Positions 38,479-51,500 of a DNA stretch of 64,000 nucleotides are shown here, in pieces. Below the pieces are notes generated by a model that saw nothing but the letters and a program-made list of their open reading frames with translations, was not told the origin of the DNA and ran no database searches. The stretch's first letter is position 1. Each line of letters begins with the position of its first letter. The translations under genes were made by a program, and so were the position numbers. Origin of the DNA: Theobroma cacao (Eukaryota; Streptophyta; Magnoliopsida; Malvales; Malvaceae); contig NC_030857.1 of the NCBI RefSeq assembly GCF_000208745.1, positions 18,544,046 through 18,608,045 of the forward strand, written 5' to 3'.

Positions 38479-41400
38479 TTAGTAATGAGTATGGGAATTA
38501 TCTTTAAAAGAACCACCAGAACCAAGGTCTGACTTCTGTGACGAAAAAAGGTTTGGATATGAGAAGTATTCATCATCCATTGAAGGCAACCTCTGCGGCT
38601 GCTTTTGAGGGTGGTCTCCTTCAAGAGCATGATCACTGGAAACTGGTGAATCAAAACCCAATTTGAGTTTGTCAAGTGAAGGAAGATTTGCTACCTCTGA
38701 TCCTTGGCGCTCCTGGTCATGATGGGAGTCTGGAGAGTATAAAACTTCGGCTGGATCACCAAAAGAGTTTTGGTGATCAAAATTGGGCTTCTCTGTACTA
38801 GGTGGTTGATGAGGGACATCTGTATGGAAAGGGTTCTCAGAGCTGCTACTTTCAGTGACCTGGTCCTTTTTCTGAGTAAGTTCAGCAATTCGGACCTGTG
38901 CAAGACTTGCTGCTGATCGAGCTGCGGCTGCCGCACGCTCAGCAGTTTCAGCAGCTGCCTGAGCAGCAGCTAAAACATCCTGTAAGTCAACATTAGCCTC
39001 AATTTTTATTTTTGAAATAGCAGATGGTGGATTGCTTGGTCTTGCAGAAATTGATGAAGATACTGATGGGGGAGAAATGAATGGCAGAAACTGTTTATTT
39101 TCTTTGGCTCCAGCTGGATCATTGGGCATTTCATTTTCTTTAGTGACTGAACTTTCTTCCATCACTGTCTCATGTTCCAAAGGTGACATTGGTAACACAT
39201 ATCCAGGAGCTCCAAAATGTCTAGATGATCCATGATCAATTTCAGGGTCTGGAGCAGCTGCTGACGGTGGACTAATTGCTGGTGCTGATGCAGCATTTGC
39301 ACTTGGCCGCAATGACACCTTAGGAACATCAGGAAAATCTAAGGGCTCAAAGTCTGAATCAGAATCAGGCTGCTCATTTTGGGCATGATCAGTGGCAGAA
39401 TTTAATGTTTCATCATGTTTCTCTGCAGGAAGGGGCAACTTAGACCCACTGACAAACTGTGTTGGGCCATTCTGCCAAAGAAAAGGCATGTTTAATGAGA
39501 CAGGAACAGAGAACAAGAGTAAACACAGTCTAAAAATTACTTACCAATAAATCTTCATGTGGTTTGAAAAACTCAGTTTCAGTGGAAGCTGGATCCCAAT
39601 CCAACTCATGCTCTTCAGCAATTTCTTTCAGAAGCTTCAACTTTACTTCCGGTGAAGGAGCTCGTACAGATAACAATTCTATCAACTGCATTTAGAATTT
39701 ACAAAAAAGATATCAACTGGAAGAATAACAATACAAAGCGACAATACGCACTCAACCTTAAAACTTATAATACCTGACGATTAACACCACAATCCGGTCT
39801 CAGCTCAGTTGCAGCTGATATGAATTCCTTCCCATACTTGGATGCAAATAGCATTTGAACCTGCAGCAACTCTGGTAGATCGGCACATCTAGGTGCAGCA
39901 AAACAGACACTAGATATAGCTTCTTTCAAATCTAGAGGACATTCCCTGAAAAAAGGATGACTCTTTAAGATTTCATTCTACAAAATGCAGTGTGTTTTTA
40001 ACTATTTTTTTTAGCAACTTCAAAAATTTTATAACTTGTCAACTTCTTGTGTAAGGATATAAAAGATGTAAGATCCAAATTAAATAAACACAGCATTTTG
40101 GGCACAATGTGATTCACTAAGCCAACAAAGTTAGTCATAGCAACAAGTGGACAAAATGACAGCATTGTGGTGACCACTGTAAAAGTGCTTCTAGTGAAGA
40201 GCATTAAGTGTAGCTTCTACATTATTTAAGTGACACATACTAATAACAACCCAGGCTTGATCAAAAAGCACCTGAGCTCAAGCAGTGGTGCTAATGCTTC
40301 ACCTATGCAATTGCAAAAGGCAGCTCCAAATTTTAATATTGGCACGGCAATGCCTAGGAGTAAGGTAACATGGCGATTATAAAGAATTTATTGAATCAAA
40401 CATTCAAAACCATACCAAATATAATACTTTGGCAGCCATGTTTCCATGCCAGTTCACCTACTACCTCCCCCCAATTTCCACTCCTTTCTCTATTGCTTTT
40501 CCTTTTCATTTCCCACAAAGGAAGTTGGGGTGGTTGTTACTTGTCAGGATGCTGGCTATTTGAACTATAAGAATTGCATAACATATGTAACCAGCTAAAA
40601 AGGCTTATAAAAGCAGAACATTAGGCATCAGTGGCTCATCAAAGTTTATACTCATTTATTGAACCACAATATGTTGAAACACATAAAGGGTAACAAGTCA
40701 AGAGTTTCAACAAAATTGATACTTTTAAATCAAAATTTAGAATATGATATTTTTATTTTAGCCACAGAACCTAGGGCTTAAGTTACTCTACTTTTTATTG
40801 ATGCAATCCTCAGACTGAACAATTTGGTCAAACTAATTTTCACTCAACTTCCAAAACCACCTTCTACAAATAGCCGGCCCCATCCTTCAACCTAAATCTG
40901 ATATAAAGTTGACATCACCACCTAGCTGCATTGCAAAATTCTGCCTACCAAACTAATTCAGAAACCAAAGCAATTGGAATGCAAATTCAAATTCTCATTG
41001 GAGTTAAAAATTTGGAGATCTTCTACATACAATCATGCTCATAGTGCTAGTAATGTTAAGGGAAACCCATATTGAGTCTTAAAGTGGTGGAGGTGGTAGG
41101 ATTTGGAGGTTTTAAAATTGATGTGGATTTTGTTACATATTTACTTGAGCATGGCCAAATGATTGAGAAGATTACAATTAATTGTTGCCATCCAAGTTGG
41201 ATTGGGCAAATATGGGAGTGTGAGTCAATTTAAGAAAGAGAGAAGGCAAGAATGCAAGCTTTACAACTGGAATCAAAAGCACCTGCTACAACAGAATTTG
41301 TGGTCGTATAAAATCAAGTCTAATGATATTTGTCATTTGATGTTCATTTATAGTTATTTGAATGTAAATCCTAAAGCATGAACCATCTGTTGAGTGTTTA

Positions 41401-42119
41401 AGTCCGGTACAAGTTACTAGGTTTATGGAATGTAGTGCTGTAGCATTTTTCAAAAAAGAAAAAAGATTAAAGGATTAAGGAAACAATAAAAAAGAATGCA
41501 GAAAGTTAAAGCAATAACCTTTGAGTCTCGATGATAGGAAGACGGACGGCAATAAGCTCACTAAACAGCTCAAGGATCTCCTGAGCAGCCATCATATTCT
41601 CTTCCCTTATTATATGCTCCACCTGTAATGTAAATCCAGGCATTGCTTCTTAATAACTATCAACTTCTTTATCAGGAAATATGAACTACCTTCTAAAAAA
41701 AAAGGCAAAATTCGGATGATCAAGAACCTATATGCACTTCACTAAATAATATTTAATAAACCAAAATAAATTTTTTTTTTTAAAGTAATGACATACCCGA
41801 ATTCGAGCAGTAGCTTCTTGACCAGTCTCAAGAAGCTTGGCAATGTCCCGGCGCATCTGCTTAATCTGAATCTCTCTCCTATTCCTCAACAACTTTATCC
41901 GCGGAATTGTTAACTTGAGTAGAGTTTTGCTGCATATTTTGCCACCCAAAAACAATCAATCTTTTGACATTAAATTAAGCTAAAATCTTCAAAAATTCGA
42001 TCAACTAAATAATTACGTAAAGAAACAATTGAAGAGGTTCATCAAACAGCGGAAACAAAATCAAATTACCATTTAGCAGCTTTAAAGCCCTTGCTGAAGA
42101 AGGAATCGAGCACGGACAT
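38479..42119 (-). CDS. IST1-like protein (regulator of Vps4 / ESCRT-III)
   Basis: Six exons on the minus strand: 42119-42070, 41929-41797, 41622-41519, 39945-39774, 39685-39545, 39471-38479, coding 530 residues. The N-terminal IST1 domain (about 1-175) starts MSVLDSFFSKGFKAAKCKTL and includes LTIPRIKLLRNRREIQIKQM, LLETGQEATARIRVEHIIRE and APRCADLPELLQVQMLFASK. It is followed by a short EEHELDWDP motif and a long, mostly disordered tail with an Ala-rich helix (AAAQAAAETAERAAAAARSA) near the middle. IST1 proteins bind ESCRT-III partners and tune the Vps4/SKD1 ATPase in multivesicular-body sorting; plant genomes have several ISTL genes. Intron 3 is 1.57 kb. It is tail-to-tail with SERK, 848 bp apart. 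Identity to the IST1 family is clear; which paralogue is not. Confidence 0.93.
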
Positions 42120-43083
42120 GGCGGAAATGGATGAGATCACAGCAGAAACGGGGTTAGGGAAAAAGAACTTTGAAACAGAGTGAAGGGGGTTCAGTATTTT
42201 ATTTATGCAAGGTTGCAAGAGGAGGAAAAGTAATTCCCAATTAGGATGTCTAATCTGGGATTAACTTTATAATTTTATTGGATGTGATCCTGTTGGATGA
42301 CGAAGCGGAGTTAGACCTGCCCTGCCCCGAAATTAAATTAAATTTATTTTATTTCATTTTGATTACGAGGATAAGACGCGTCGACGTGCCACAAAGCAGC
42401 TTACTTATCGACTAAGGCTTTTTTGTTTCAATTATGAACAAAATAAATAAATAAAAATAAATCTGGTTTCTTATCAATAAAACGATCTGCTTTGCTTCCT
42501 CTCAGTCTCATATATAATACAAGGATCCAGGAACCGAAGAAGATACCAGACGCGATGGACTTTGCCGTTTCGCGTTTGTTGCGTGGCGTGGGGCCGCGAA
42601 AGGCTGGCATGCTGGGCGCTTTCGTCAGACTTGAAGCTGCGCTCTCGTTTCCACTTTCCATATTGCTAAGGTTTTTTTTTAATTATTTAAAAATTTTGAA
42701 ATATGTCTTTTTTTATTTTGATTTAAATAATTTTTTTATTAACAAATGATTATTTTTATTTTTATATGGTATGACGTTGACGTGATTGGTTTCAAATATA
42801 TAAGTACGGGAATATTTTTAAAAACATGTGATTCCTAGTTAAATGAACAAATTTATTAAACATGATTTGTTATAAAAATTTAATTTGGTAGATCAATTGT
42901 GTTTATGGAAACATAATCTTATGTGTCAATTATGTAAATAATACTTGAACTTGAGATAATCAAATTATGTTATATATGGATTTTTGTATTTTTTATGTCA
43001 TCTTATGTTGTTCTCACCAATTATGTATAAAGAGATCAATAAAGAATACGTCACCTTTTAAGTGATTTTCAAGGAAATACTCA
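42120..43083. other. 5' flank of the IST1-like gene; no further gene
   Basis: GC-rich 42530-42650 yields overlapping short open frames on both strands (42428-42661 minus, 42492-42749 plus), neither with recognisable domains. The rest is AT-rich. Confidence 0.4.
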
Positions 43084-43410
43084 TTATCCTTACTCTTTTA
43101 TTTTATTCAATTAAATTTTTATATTTTTATTTTGAGTCAAATAAATTTTTATGATTAATAGTTCATCAATTATAATTAATCAAAATATCATTTGTTATTT
43201 AATATCCATGACACTAATGTAAAAGGTGAAAAAATTTACGTCATCATCTGTTATAACATGTCAGCACCAAGTGGCATAAAAAACATAACAAGTGACATTT
43301 TAACAAGTCAATCATTAATAGTAAGAATTTATTTGATTAAAATAAAAATAAAAAAAACTTAATTAAATATAATAAAAGAATTTTTTAAATAGTTTAAATT
43401 TTTTTTAAAA
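43084..43410. mobile_element. Long-TIR MITE, copy 4
   Basis: Left arm CTCTTTTATTTTATTCAATT, internal ATAACATGTCAGCACCAAGT, right arm TTTAAATAGTTTAAATTTTT. Same family as the copies at 15093 and 60422, somewhat truncated on the left. Confidence 0.6.
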
Positions 43411-43800
43411 TATTATATTAATAAATATCTTTGAATTTATTAATTTATTTTTTACTTTCATATCATTTGGTAATGATTAAATTCTTAAAATGCGTATAGA
43501 ATAACATTAACTTATCAAAATATGGTGTAAAGATGTTCATAAGTCAAGTCTTTTTAAAAGTCAAATTTGAGAAAAGGTGACCAACTCATTTATTTAATTT
43601 TAATTTTTTAATATTTTAAAATCAAAATTTGTGAAAATATGTTATTATTTGTTAATAAAATAATCTTTTTAGAGAGAATTAGGTTGAGTTTGAATTCAAA
43701 ATCTAGTTCAAACATAGATAAAAGCCTACGACCTAAGAAAGGCATCATTGGTTGGGTCAAGCCCAGTTGAAATCTTGAAAAGCTTGAGATTGAGCTTGGT

Positions 43801-43808
43801 CTGATAAG
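43801..43808. repeat. Imperfect 8-bp target duplication, left (CTGATAAG)
   Basis: Compared with CTACTAAG at 48292-48299 six of eight bases agree. Confidence 0.5.
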
Positions 43809-44329
43809 TAAGGTTGTCAACGGGTAGGGTATTCGTTAATTTAGAAGTACCTGAATCTTAACCCTATAAAAAATCAAATACTCGAATCCTATTAACTACC
43901 CAAATAATTTTAAAAATTACTACTTTAACCCTAACCATAATACATTTTTACTAACCTATAATTACCCTAACTTATTTAAAACTCGATTAAAATAAAAAAA
44001 ATTAAAATGTTCTTTATGGGTACCAACAATGGAGCAACAATAATAGAGGATCGGAGCTATTGGCTAGGGGAAGGAAAGAATGGCTGGTTGGGGGAAGAAA
44101 GGAAGAATGAGCAACTCGCTGGGGGAAGAAAGAAAGAATGAGTGGCTAGTTAGGGGAAGAAAAGAAGAGAAGAAAGAAAGAAAAGAAAAAAGTGGTTAGG
44201 GTTTATACTCTTAATATATTATTATTATTATTAAATTACAAAAATCAATATTATTTTATTGTTTAGTAATTATTAATTTATATAATATTAATTATATTTG
44301 TTATAAATAAATATAATATAAAATATAAA

Positions 44330-45840
44330 ATATATGTATTAAAAGACATTACAAGTTATATACTATAAAGTGTGTATATATATATATATTATAATTAATA
44401 ATTTTATAAGTTATAATTTTTATAATGTTAACACGAAATAAAAAGTAAAGATATTTATATTTAAAGTATATATATATATTAAAAGCATTTTAGTGTATAT
44501 ATATAATAATAATTATATTCCTTATAAATGAACCCAATATATAAAAAGTAAATATATTAAAAGACATTACAAGGTAATTAATAATCATAGTTTCATGAAT
44601 TAATTTAATTAATTATATGAGTTTGTCCTTAATTATATAAAATTAAAAAAAAATAACTAATTTTCAAAACTATTTTAATCTCATAACTTCTTTTTAGATA
44701 ATTAAGTTTATATATTATAAGTTTATATAAACAAAGATATATATATATATTATAATTAATAGTTTTATAAATTATAATTTTTGCAATGTTAATACAAAAT
44801 AGAAAGTAAATTTGTTTATATTTAAAGTGTGTATATATATACACACACTAAAAGTATTTTAGTATATATATAATGGAAAGTATATTCTTTATAAATGAAT
44901 CCAATATATATAAAGTAAATATATTAAAAGACATTACAAGGTAATTAATAATAATAGTTTTATGAATTAATTTAATTAATTATATGAATTTGTCTTTAAT
45001 TACATGAAATTAAAAAAATAGCTAAGTTTTAAAGCTATTCTAATCTCATAACTTCTTTTTAGATAATTAAATTTATATATTATAATTAATAATTTTATAA
45101 GTTATAATTTTGTAATGTTAACACAAAATAAAAAGTAAATATGTTTATATTTAAAGTGTATATATATATATATATATATACAAACACTAAAAGTATTTTA
45201 GTATATATATAATAGTAAGTATGTTCTTTATAAATGAACCCAATATATATAAAGTAAATATATTAAAGACATTACAAGGTAGTTAATAATTATAGTTTCA
45301 TGAATTAATTTAATTAATTATATGGGTTTGTCCTTAATTACATGAAATTAAAAGAAATAACTAGGTTACAAAACTATTTTATTCTCACAACTTCTCTTAA
45401 GGTTTGTATATTATAAGTTTACATAAATAAAGGTGCATATACTATAATTAATAATTTTACAAGTTATAATTTTGGTAATGTTAACATAAAATAGAAAGTA
45501 AATATATTTATATTTAAAGTATATATATACTAAAAGTATTAGTATATATATAATATAGTAATTATATTTCTTGTAAATGAACCTAATATTTATAATGTAT
45601 ATATATTAAAAAATATTACAAGTTAATTAATAATAATAATTTTCATGAATTAATTAAATTAACAATATGTGTTTGTCTTTAATTACATGAAATTAAAAAA
45701 AATAGTTAGATTCCAATACTATTCTAATCTTAAAGACTCTCTTTAAGAATATATATTATAAGTTATAATTTTTGTAATGTTAACACAAAATAAAAAGTAA
45801 ATATGTTTATATCAAAAGTATATATATAATAGTTATTATA
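44330..45840. repeat. Tandem repeat, 300-362-bp AT-rich unit, 4-5 copies
   Basis: The marker TATAATTAATA-TTTTA-AAGTTATAAT occurs at about 44391, 44751, 45081 and 45443, and a shortened copy near 45761. Each unit also carries TAATGTTAACAC, AAAGTAAATAT, ACATTACAAG and TTTCATGAATTAATTTAATT in the same order. Confidence 0.85.
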
Positions 45841-46388
45841 TTCTTTTGTAATATGATATGATATTCATATTATTTGAACATTATTAATAATATAATAATT
45901 ATTTAATTTAAATATACTAATATCATCACATTAATAATTGGGTTCTTTTCAAAAATAACCCTCATACATAAGGTGTTTTGAAAATAACTCTTTTTATAAT
46001 TTTAACTATTTTTAGTCAAGAGAAATTAATTTTGGACAAAATTATTCTTAATGAAACTGATCTATATGTTTAGGTCCGCGTTTTAAACCAACACATATCC
46101 TTTGAGCATTCTTTGCTAGACCATTTATCTCTGGAGTATTTCTTAAAAAAAAAAAACGTTTAAGCATTTTAAGTATTTTGAAGTAGTTTTTGATATACGA
46201 ATAAAGACTTTGAGCATTTTAAAGCATTTTGCAGTGATTTTTGATACATAAAAAAAAGCTTTTAAGCATTTTGAGCATTTTTCGTCAAGTAGGCATATTC
46301 GTTAATTATGTTGTTAAATGGAATATGGTATATCATTTGAAGTTTTTGTTTTTGTTAAATAAAATTCAGTAGTTTTTGTGATTTTTAG

Positions 46389-46910
46389 GCATTGCATAAT
46401 TAGTTTTTGGGCATTGTGTAACTAGTTTTTAAGTATTGCGTCACTAATTTTTAAGTATTGCGTGACTAATTTTTAGGTATTGCGTGACTAGTTTTTAAGC
46501 ATTACGTGACTAATTTTTAAGCATTACGTGACTGATTTTAGGTGTTGCGTGACTGGTTGATATGACATTACGTGACTAGTTAATAGGCATTGTGTGACTA
46601 GTTAGTAAGGCATTGCATGATTGGTTAGTAAAGCATTGCGTGATTGGTTAGTAAAGCATTGCGTGACTAGTTAATAAGGCATTGCGTGACTAGTTAGTAA
46701 GACATCGTGTGACTTAAGTATTACTTAAAAATCAGTCACGCAATGTCTAAAAACTAGTCACGCAATGCCTACAATCAGTCACGTAATGCCTACAACCAGT
46801 CACGTAATATCTAAAAATTAGTCACGCAATGATTAAGTCACGTAATGCCTAAAAATCAGTCCCGCAATACTTAAATACCAATGACACAAAACTAGTAATG
46901 CAATATCTAA
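46389..46910. repeat. 22-bp minisatellite in head-to-head inverted halves
   Basis: About 15 units of GCATTGCGTGACTAGTTTTTAA type run left to right from 46389 to 46715. After a short spacer (TTAAGTATTACTTAAAA) seven or eight units follow in the opposite orientation (AATCAGTCACGCAATGCCT type) to about 46910. Both halves can pair into a long hairpin. Confidence 0.93.
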
Positions 46911-47983
46911 TAACTAATTGATTTACCTGCACGCAGCTAGGTTTAAGTTGTCAAAATTATACAATGTTTTAATGTACATATATGTTTAATCAATTTCAAC
47001 TCCTCATCTTTGGGGTTTTATGAATAAACCCAATAATTTGAAACACATATTTTTTTGTTTTTGCTAGGTTAAGAAATTGTGCATTTTATAAAAGAGAGGT
47101 TACAAAATTCCATAATCTTCCAAAGCATGACAAAATATATCCTTATTAAGAGGGCCTTGCTCACCCTCTTTGTGCAAAAACAAAATATACTTTCTTTACA
47201 AAATATTCCTTGAACAATTCTAACTCAAAATCTCATAAAAAGAAATAAAATCCCCAACAAACATGCTTAACAATCATTCCAATCCAAAATACAAAGAAAC
47301 CGTGAACCACCATAAAACTCATCAAATATGCTTTAACTGTTCCTTCTCCTTGAACCCATCATCTTAACCAATCTTATCTAACTCATCAATACAGGCATCT
47401 CCATCGCAGCACACGTTTCGAAGCAAGTCATCACCAGAAAGTATCCAGTTACCACATTCATCATGCTGACTGCAACCACTATAGAAGAGCAAAATCGCTG
47501 TTCATCATCCTTGAGAAACCCAAGATCCATCATCTAAAAAAACAAAAACAAAATAAGAAAGAGTTTGATGTCATCTTTGCTCTTTGGGATGATGAGAAAG
47601 AGCTGGATGGCAAGATAAACAGTATTTGGCAAGAGAGAAAAATCGAGATTTAATTTTGAAATTTTTGTCTAAATGACGGGATAGAGAAAATTGAAACCAT
47701 TTTAATTTATCTGAAATTGTTTAAAGGGCATTGTTGTCAAGTCATGTCAAAAATTGACTAAAAATTATTAAAATTATAATGAATGATATTTTTGAATTGA
47801 ACTTATGAGAAAGGTTATGAGTCACAATTTTTTCTTAATAATTTAAGTAACCATACGCTTTAATATATTAGTCAACATTTAATAAAAGAAATTGTTTGTA
47901 AAGATGGTAAAGGTTTTGATTATTTTCTCTCTATACATGGATTCGAATCTAAACATAGCAAAAAGGATATTTTTAATTTAATT

Positions 47984-48165
47984 ATTTAAACAACAATAAA
48001 ATATATATAAACGGGTATTGAAATCGGGTTTGGGGTGAGTATCCATGAAACTCGAATATTAACATAATCTATTTAAACAACAATAAAATATATATAAATG
48101 AGTATTGGAATCGGGTCTGGGATGAGTATCCGTGAAATTCGAATATTAACATAATCGGATTTGAG
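47984..48165. repeat. Tandem duplication, 87-bp unit
   Basis: CAACAATAAAATATATATAA begins at 47991 and again at 48078, each followed by GAGTAT/GGGTATTG, AATCGGGT and GAGTATCC text. Confidence 0.85.
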
Positions 48166-48299
48166 TAGTGGGCACTTAAAGCATGGTACTCGAAGTCGAT
48201 ACGGATAGTAAAATCACTACTCGAACACGCCCCAAACTCAATATAACGGGATCGGGTGTACTCTATAATATGGTAGCCATTGCCATCCTTACTACTAAG

Positions 48300-48555
48300 T
48301 CCCTTTTAATTAAATTTAGTATTAAAATATTAAAATTAAAAATATTAATAAATTAATAATATTTTGGAGTCAAATTCGACCCGACCGATGCAATCTTTAA
48401 AAATCAGGTCCAAGATCCGATCTCCGACCCACGAGCTTGACGGGTAACCCAAGCCCGTGTCCGGGTGCCTGTAAGAACGTATTAATGGTGATAAAGTGTT
48501 AAAAACCCCAGGCAAAACCCTATACCATCTTTCCAGTATTTAGCAGAGCAAGGAA
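48300..48555 (+). promoter_or_regulatory. 5' flank of the WD40 gene
   Basis: Short upstream region between the hAT-like insertion and the ATG. CCCAGGCAAAACCCTATACC lies about 40 bases before the start; AAACCCTA-like text is a common plant telo-box-type motif in promoters of ribosome-related genes, but here the match is partial. No clear TATA box. Confidence 0.3.
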
Positions 48556-51500
48556 ATGAGCAAGGCAGGCCACGAAGATGACGAGCTGGGCGAGGTATTC
48601 CTCGACGAATCCGATATAATCCACGAAGTCGATGTCGACGAAGAAGGTTTTGCCTCTTCAATATATTTTCTCAGTAATATTTCTCTCTTCATATCATTCA
48701 TTATTGTTATTTGCGCCTGCGTTAATTCAGATCTTCCTGACGCGGACGATGATGATGCCGGAATTACTGAGGAACAAGATGATTCGATTCACATATTCAC
48801 CGGTCATACCGGTAAATTTTTTTTGTTTTTCAGCATTATTTCTTCTTTTCTTGATGTGGGTGTCTGGCAAAATCTACTCTCTCACATATACTTGTTTGAT
48901 TGAAAGAACTTTTCACGGTAGTTTGAAAGCGATTAACTTTTTGTTGGGACCGCTGGTTTATCTGGATTTGAAGTTTCAGTGAAGGGGCAAGCTCAGTTCC
49001 TTGAAAGGAATTGTTCATGTTTGCTGGTTGTAATTTGGCATAGTGTTTCTCTTGATGGAAACTTGCTTGTGTGCACATGGACAGAAATGAATCTATCAAT
49101 GTGGAACCAGCGGATTAGAATCGTGTAAAAGAGTTGTCTCCCATCAAATTATTGGAATTTTGTTCTTTGTTGATTTACATTCTACTACGCAGAAGCACCA
49201 GCTTGATAAAGCAATATCTCTCTTGTTTGATGTCAAAATTGGACTAATTTTCTGCTCTGTATTTCTTTATCCTTGAAGGACATGTTTCACAATAAATAAA
49301 TATCATTAAGAGAGTAATCCTCTATTTGGTAATAAGAGTTTAGAGTGACAGCAGTAAACAAATAATGAACTATTAGGAGCTTCAAAACTCATGATTTGAT
49401 AGTGAATTTAACATGTTGCGTGTGTTATCTTACTCAGGATTTTTTTTAATCTTGATTTTTCCTTTCTCTTCACAGGAGAACTTTATGCGGTTGCCTGTAG
49501 CCCAACAGATCCAGTATTAGTGGCAACCGGGGGTAGCGACGATAGGGGGTTCCTTTGGAAAATAGGTCATGCTGATTGGGCTTCTGAACTCCAAGGTATG
49601 ACCATGATACAAACATCTTGAGGCTTTATTCGTATAGTAATAAATAAGTTTTTGGGTGAAACCAAAAGTTCTTTCTTGTTTGCCCCCTACTGCCAAAATG
49701 TGAAAAAATAAACACATTTACATTTTTAGCTTTTTTCATTTCTTTGTTCTTCTACTAAACCTCTTGTAAATGCTTGTGCAGGCCATACTGATTCGGTCTC
49801 TAGTTTAGCCTTTAGCAGTGATGGACAGTTACTTGCATCTGGAGGGTTTGATGGACTTGTTAAAATTTGGGATACATCAGGAAATCTGAAATGCACGCTT
49901 GAGGGTCCAGGAGGTGGCATTGAGGTGAAACCATAAATTCTAGGACATTAAGTCCTCTTGTATGATTTTGTTTTGAAAATTTTCATTGAAAGTTAAATTA
50001 ACTATGTGCTTGTTACCTGTTAGTGGGTCAGGTGGCACCCAAAAGGACATCTGATCTTGTCAGGATCTGAGGATTGCACTGTTTGGTTGTGGAATGCTGA
50101 TAACAGGCGTTGTCTTAATGTATTCTCAGGCCATGGAGCCAGTGTGACTTGTGGTGATTTTACCCCTGATGGTACTAGCTCTTCATTCTATCCTATTAGA
50201 GCATTTGTTCTGCCCTTTCTTTTTAGCATCTCTTTCTGTTTACAGGAAATTTAATAAATATTATGTCATTGACCCAGGTAAAACAATATGCACTGGTTCT
50301 GATGATGCTACCTTGAGGATATGGAATCCAAGAAGTGTTGAAAGCATTCATGTTGTTAGAGGTATTCATCCGGAACCCAAATTGAAGTGGCCTTATTGAG
50401 ACCCAAACTGAATATAAGGTTACAGCTAACTCTAGACTTAGACAATCTGAGATAACACTATTGACCATATTTTATGGAAAGCATGCTTGAGATCAAGTAA
50501 AGACACTAAAAATGACATGCAGTTACACCTCAAAACAGTGGAATCTTCACGTGCCAAAGTTAGTGATATAGCCTGAAATTCTGCACAATGGAATTTTCAA
50601 CAGATACCCATTATACGATCCAAAAGTGCTAGCTCTGTCGCAGTGGACATATTTCTCGGAAAGTGTTTATTTCACTTTCTGTAAATTTTTGGACAAATAG
50701 GGCTGTTGCCACTGGTAACAATTTGGCTCAATTTAAACTGCTTTTTACACATGCTGACACGCAATAAAAACTATTCTATATTATCACTACATATCCATTT
50801 TATTAATACATTTCTTTTTCAAGTTTGCAAACACAACCTGTAGTACTAGAATGTTTTAGTTCAAATGTTATAAAATCTGGTTAGAAGAGATTTATTAGCA
50901 GCACTTTTCTGTTGACCAGTTTCATTTAATTTGTAAAAGGAGTTAATATTATTTTTTTTGCACTACTTGTCACAGTTTTCTTTCATATTGTTGATAATAA
51001 ATCTTTTTCTCTATAGGTCATCCATATCATACTGAAGGACTGACATGCTTGTCTATAAGTTCAGATTCAACTTTTGCTGTTACTGGTTCGAAGGATGGTT
51101 CTGTTCACATTGTGAATATCACAACTGGGAAGGTATGACTTCCTGATGCAACTTAAAGAAAATAGATAGCCTAACACCAAATAAAGGCAATAATTTTTGG
51201 ATTTTCTGGAATTTGTTTTTTAGCATCTTATTTTTCTACTTAATTTCCATCTTGCAATGGATATATATATATATGCGCAACCCCTTCTTTTCCCCAACTA
51301 CAACAACCAAAAATATAATTTAAGTGATGCTATATGATTTAATATTTCTTAACAGTTACTAGCCAAAGATAAGTACTAGTAAAAGTTAATTGTTTAATAC
51401 GGAATTATGTGATGCTTGCGTTGCTGGCATTGAATTTGAACTGTAACATTTTAATTCTTCCTCTAACTACTCTATTTTAAAGGTAGTTTTAAATAAAAAT

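Larger units (their letters stand above)
43809..48291. mobile_element. Large non-autonomous hAT-like element, 4.48 kb
   Basis: The left end TAAGGTTGTCAACGGGTA and the inverse of the right end (TAAGGATGGCAATGGCTA) are inverted copies of a hAT-type terminus, with an imperfect 8-bp duplication outside. Subterminal DNA on both sides is rich in GGGTA, TACCC and ACTCGAAT text. The interior has no transposase frame. It holds GGGGAAGAAAG tandem repeats (44070-44165), a satellite-like array (44330-45840), and a 22-bp minisatellite in inverted halves (46389-46910). A weak region at 47100-47560 is not AT-only but shows no gene. It separates the IST1-like and WD40 genes. Confidence 0.6.

Noticed and set aside
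42428..42749. Short frames on both strands in a GC-rich patch
   Set aside because: No start context, domain or splice partner; the patch is the upstream flank of the IST1-like gene.
48632..49099. Frames overlapping the first introns of the WD40 gene
   Set aside because: Intron sequence; the spliced model restores all WD repeats and needs none of them.
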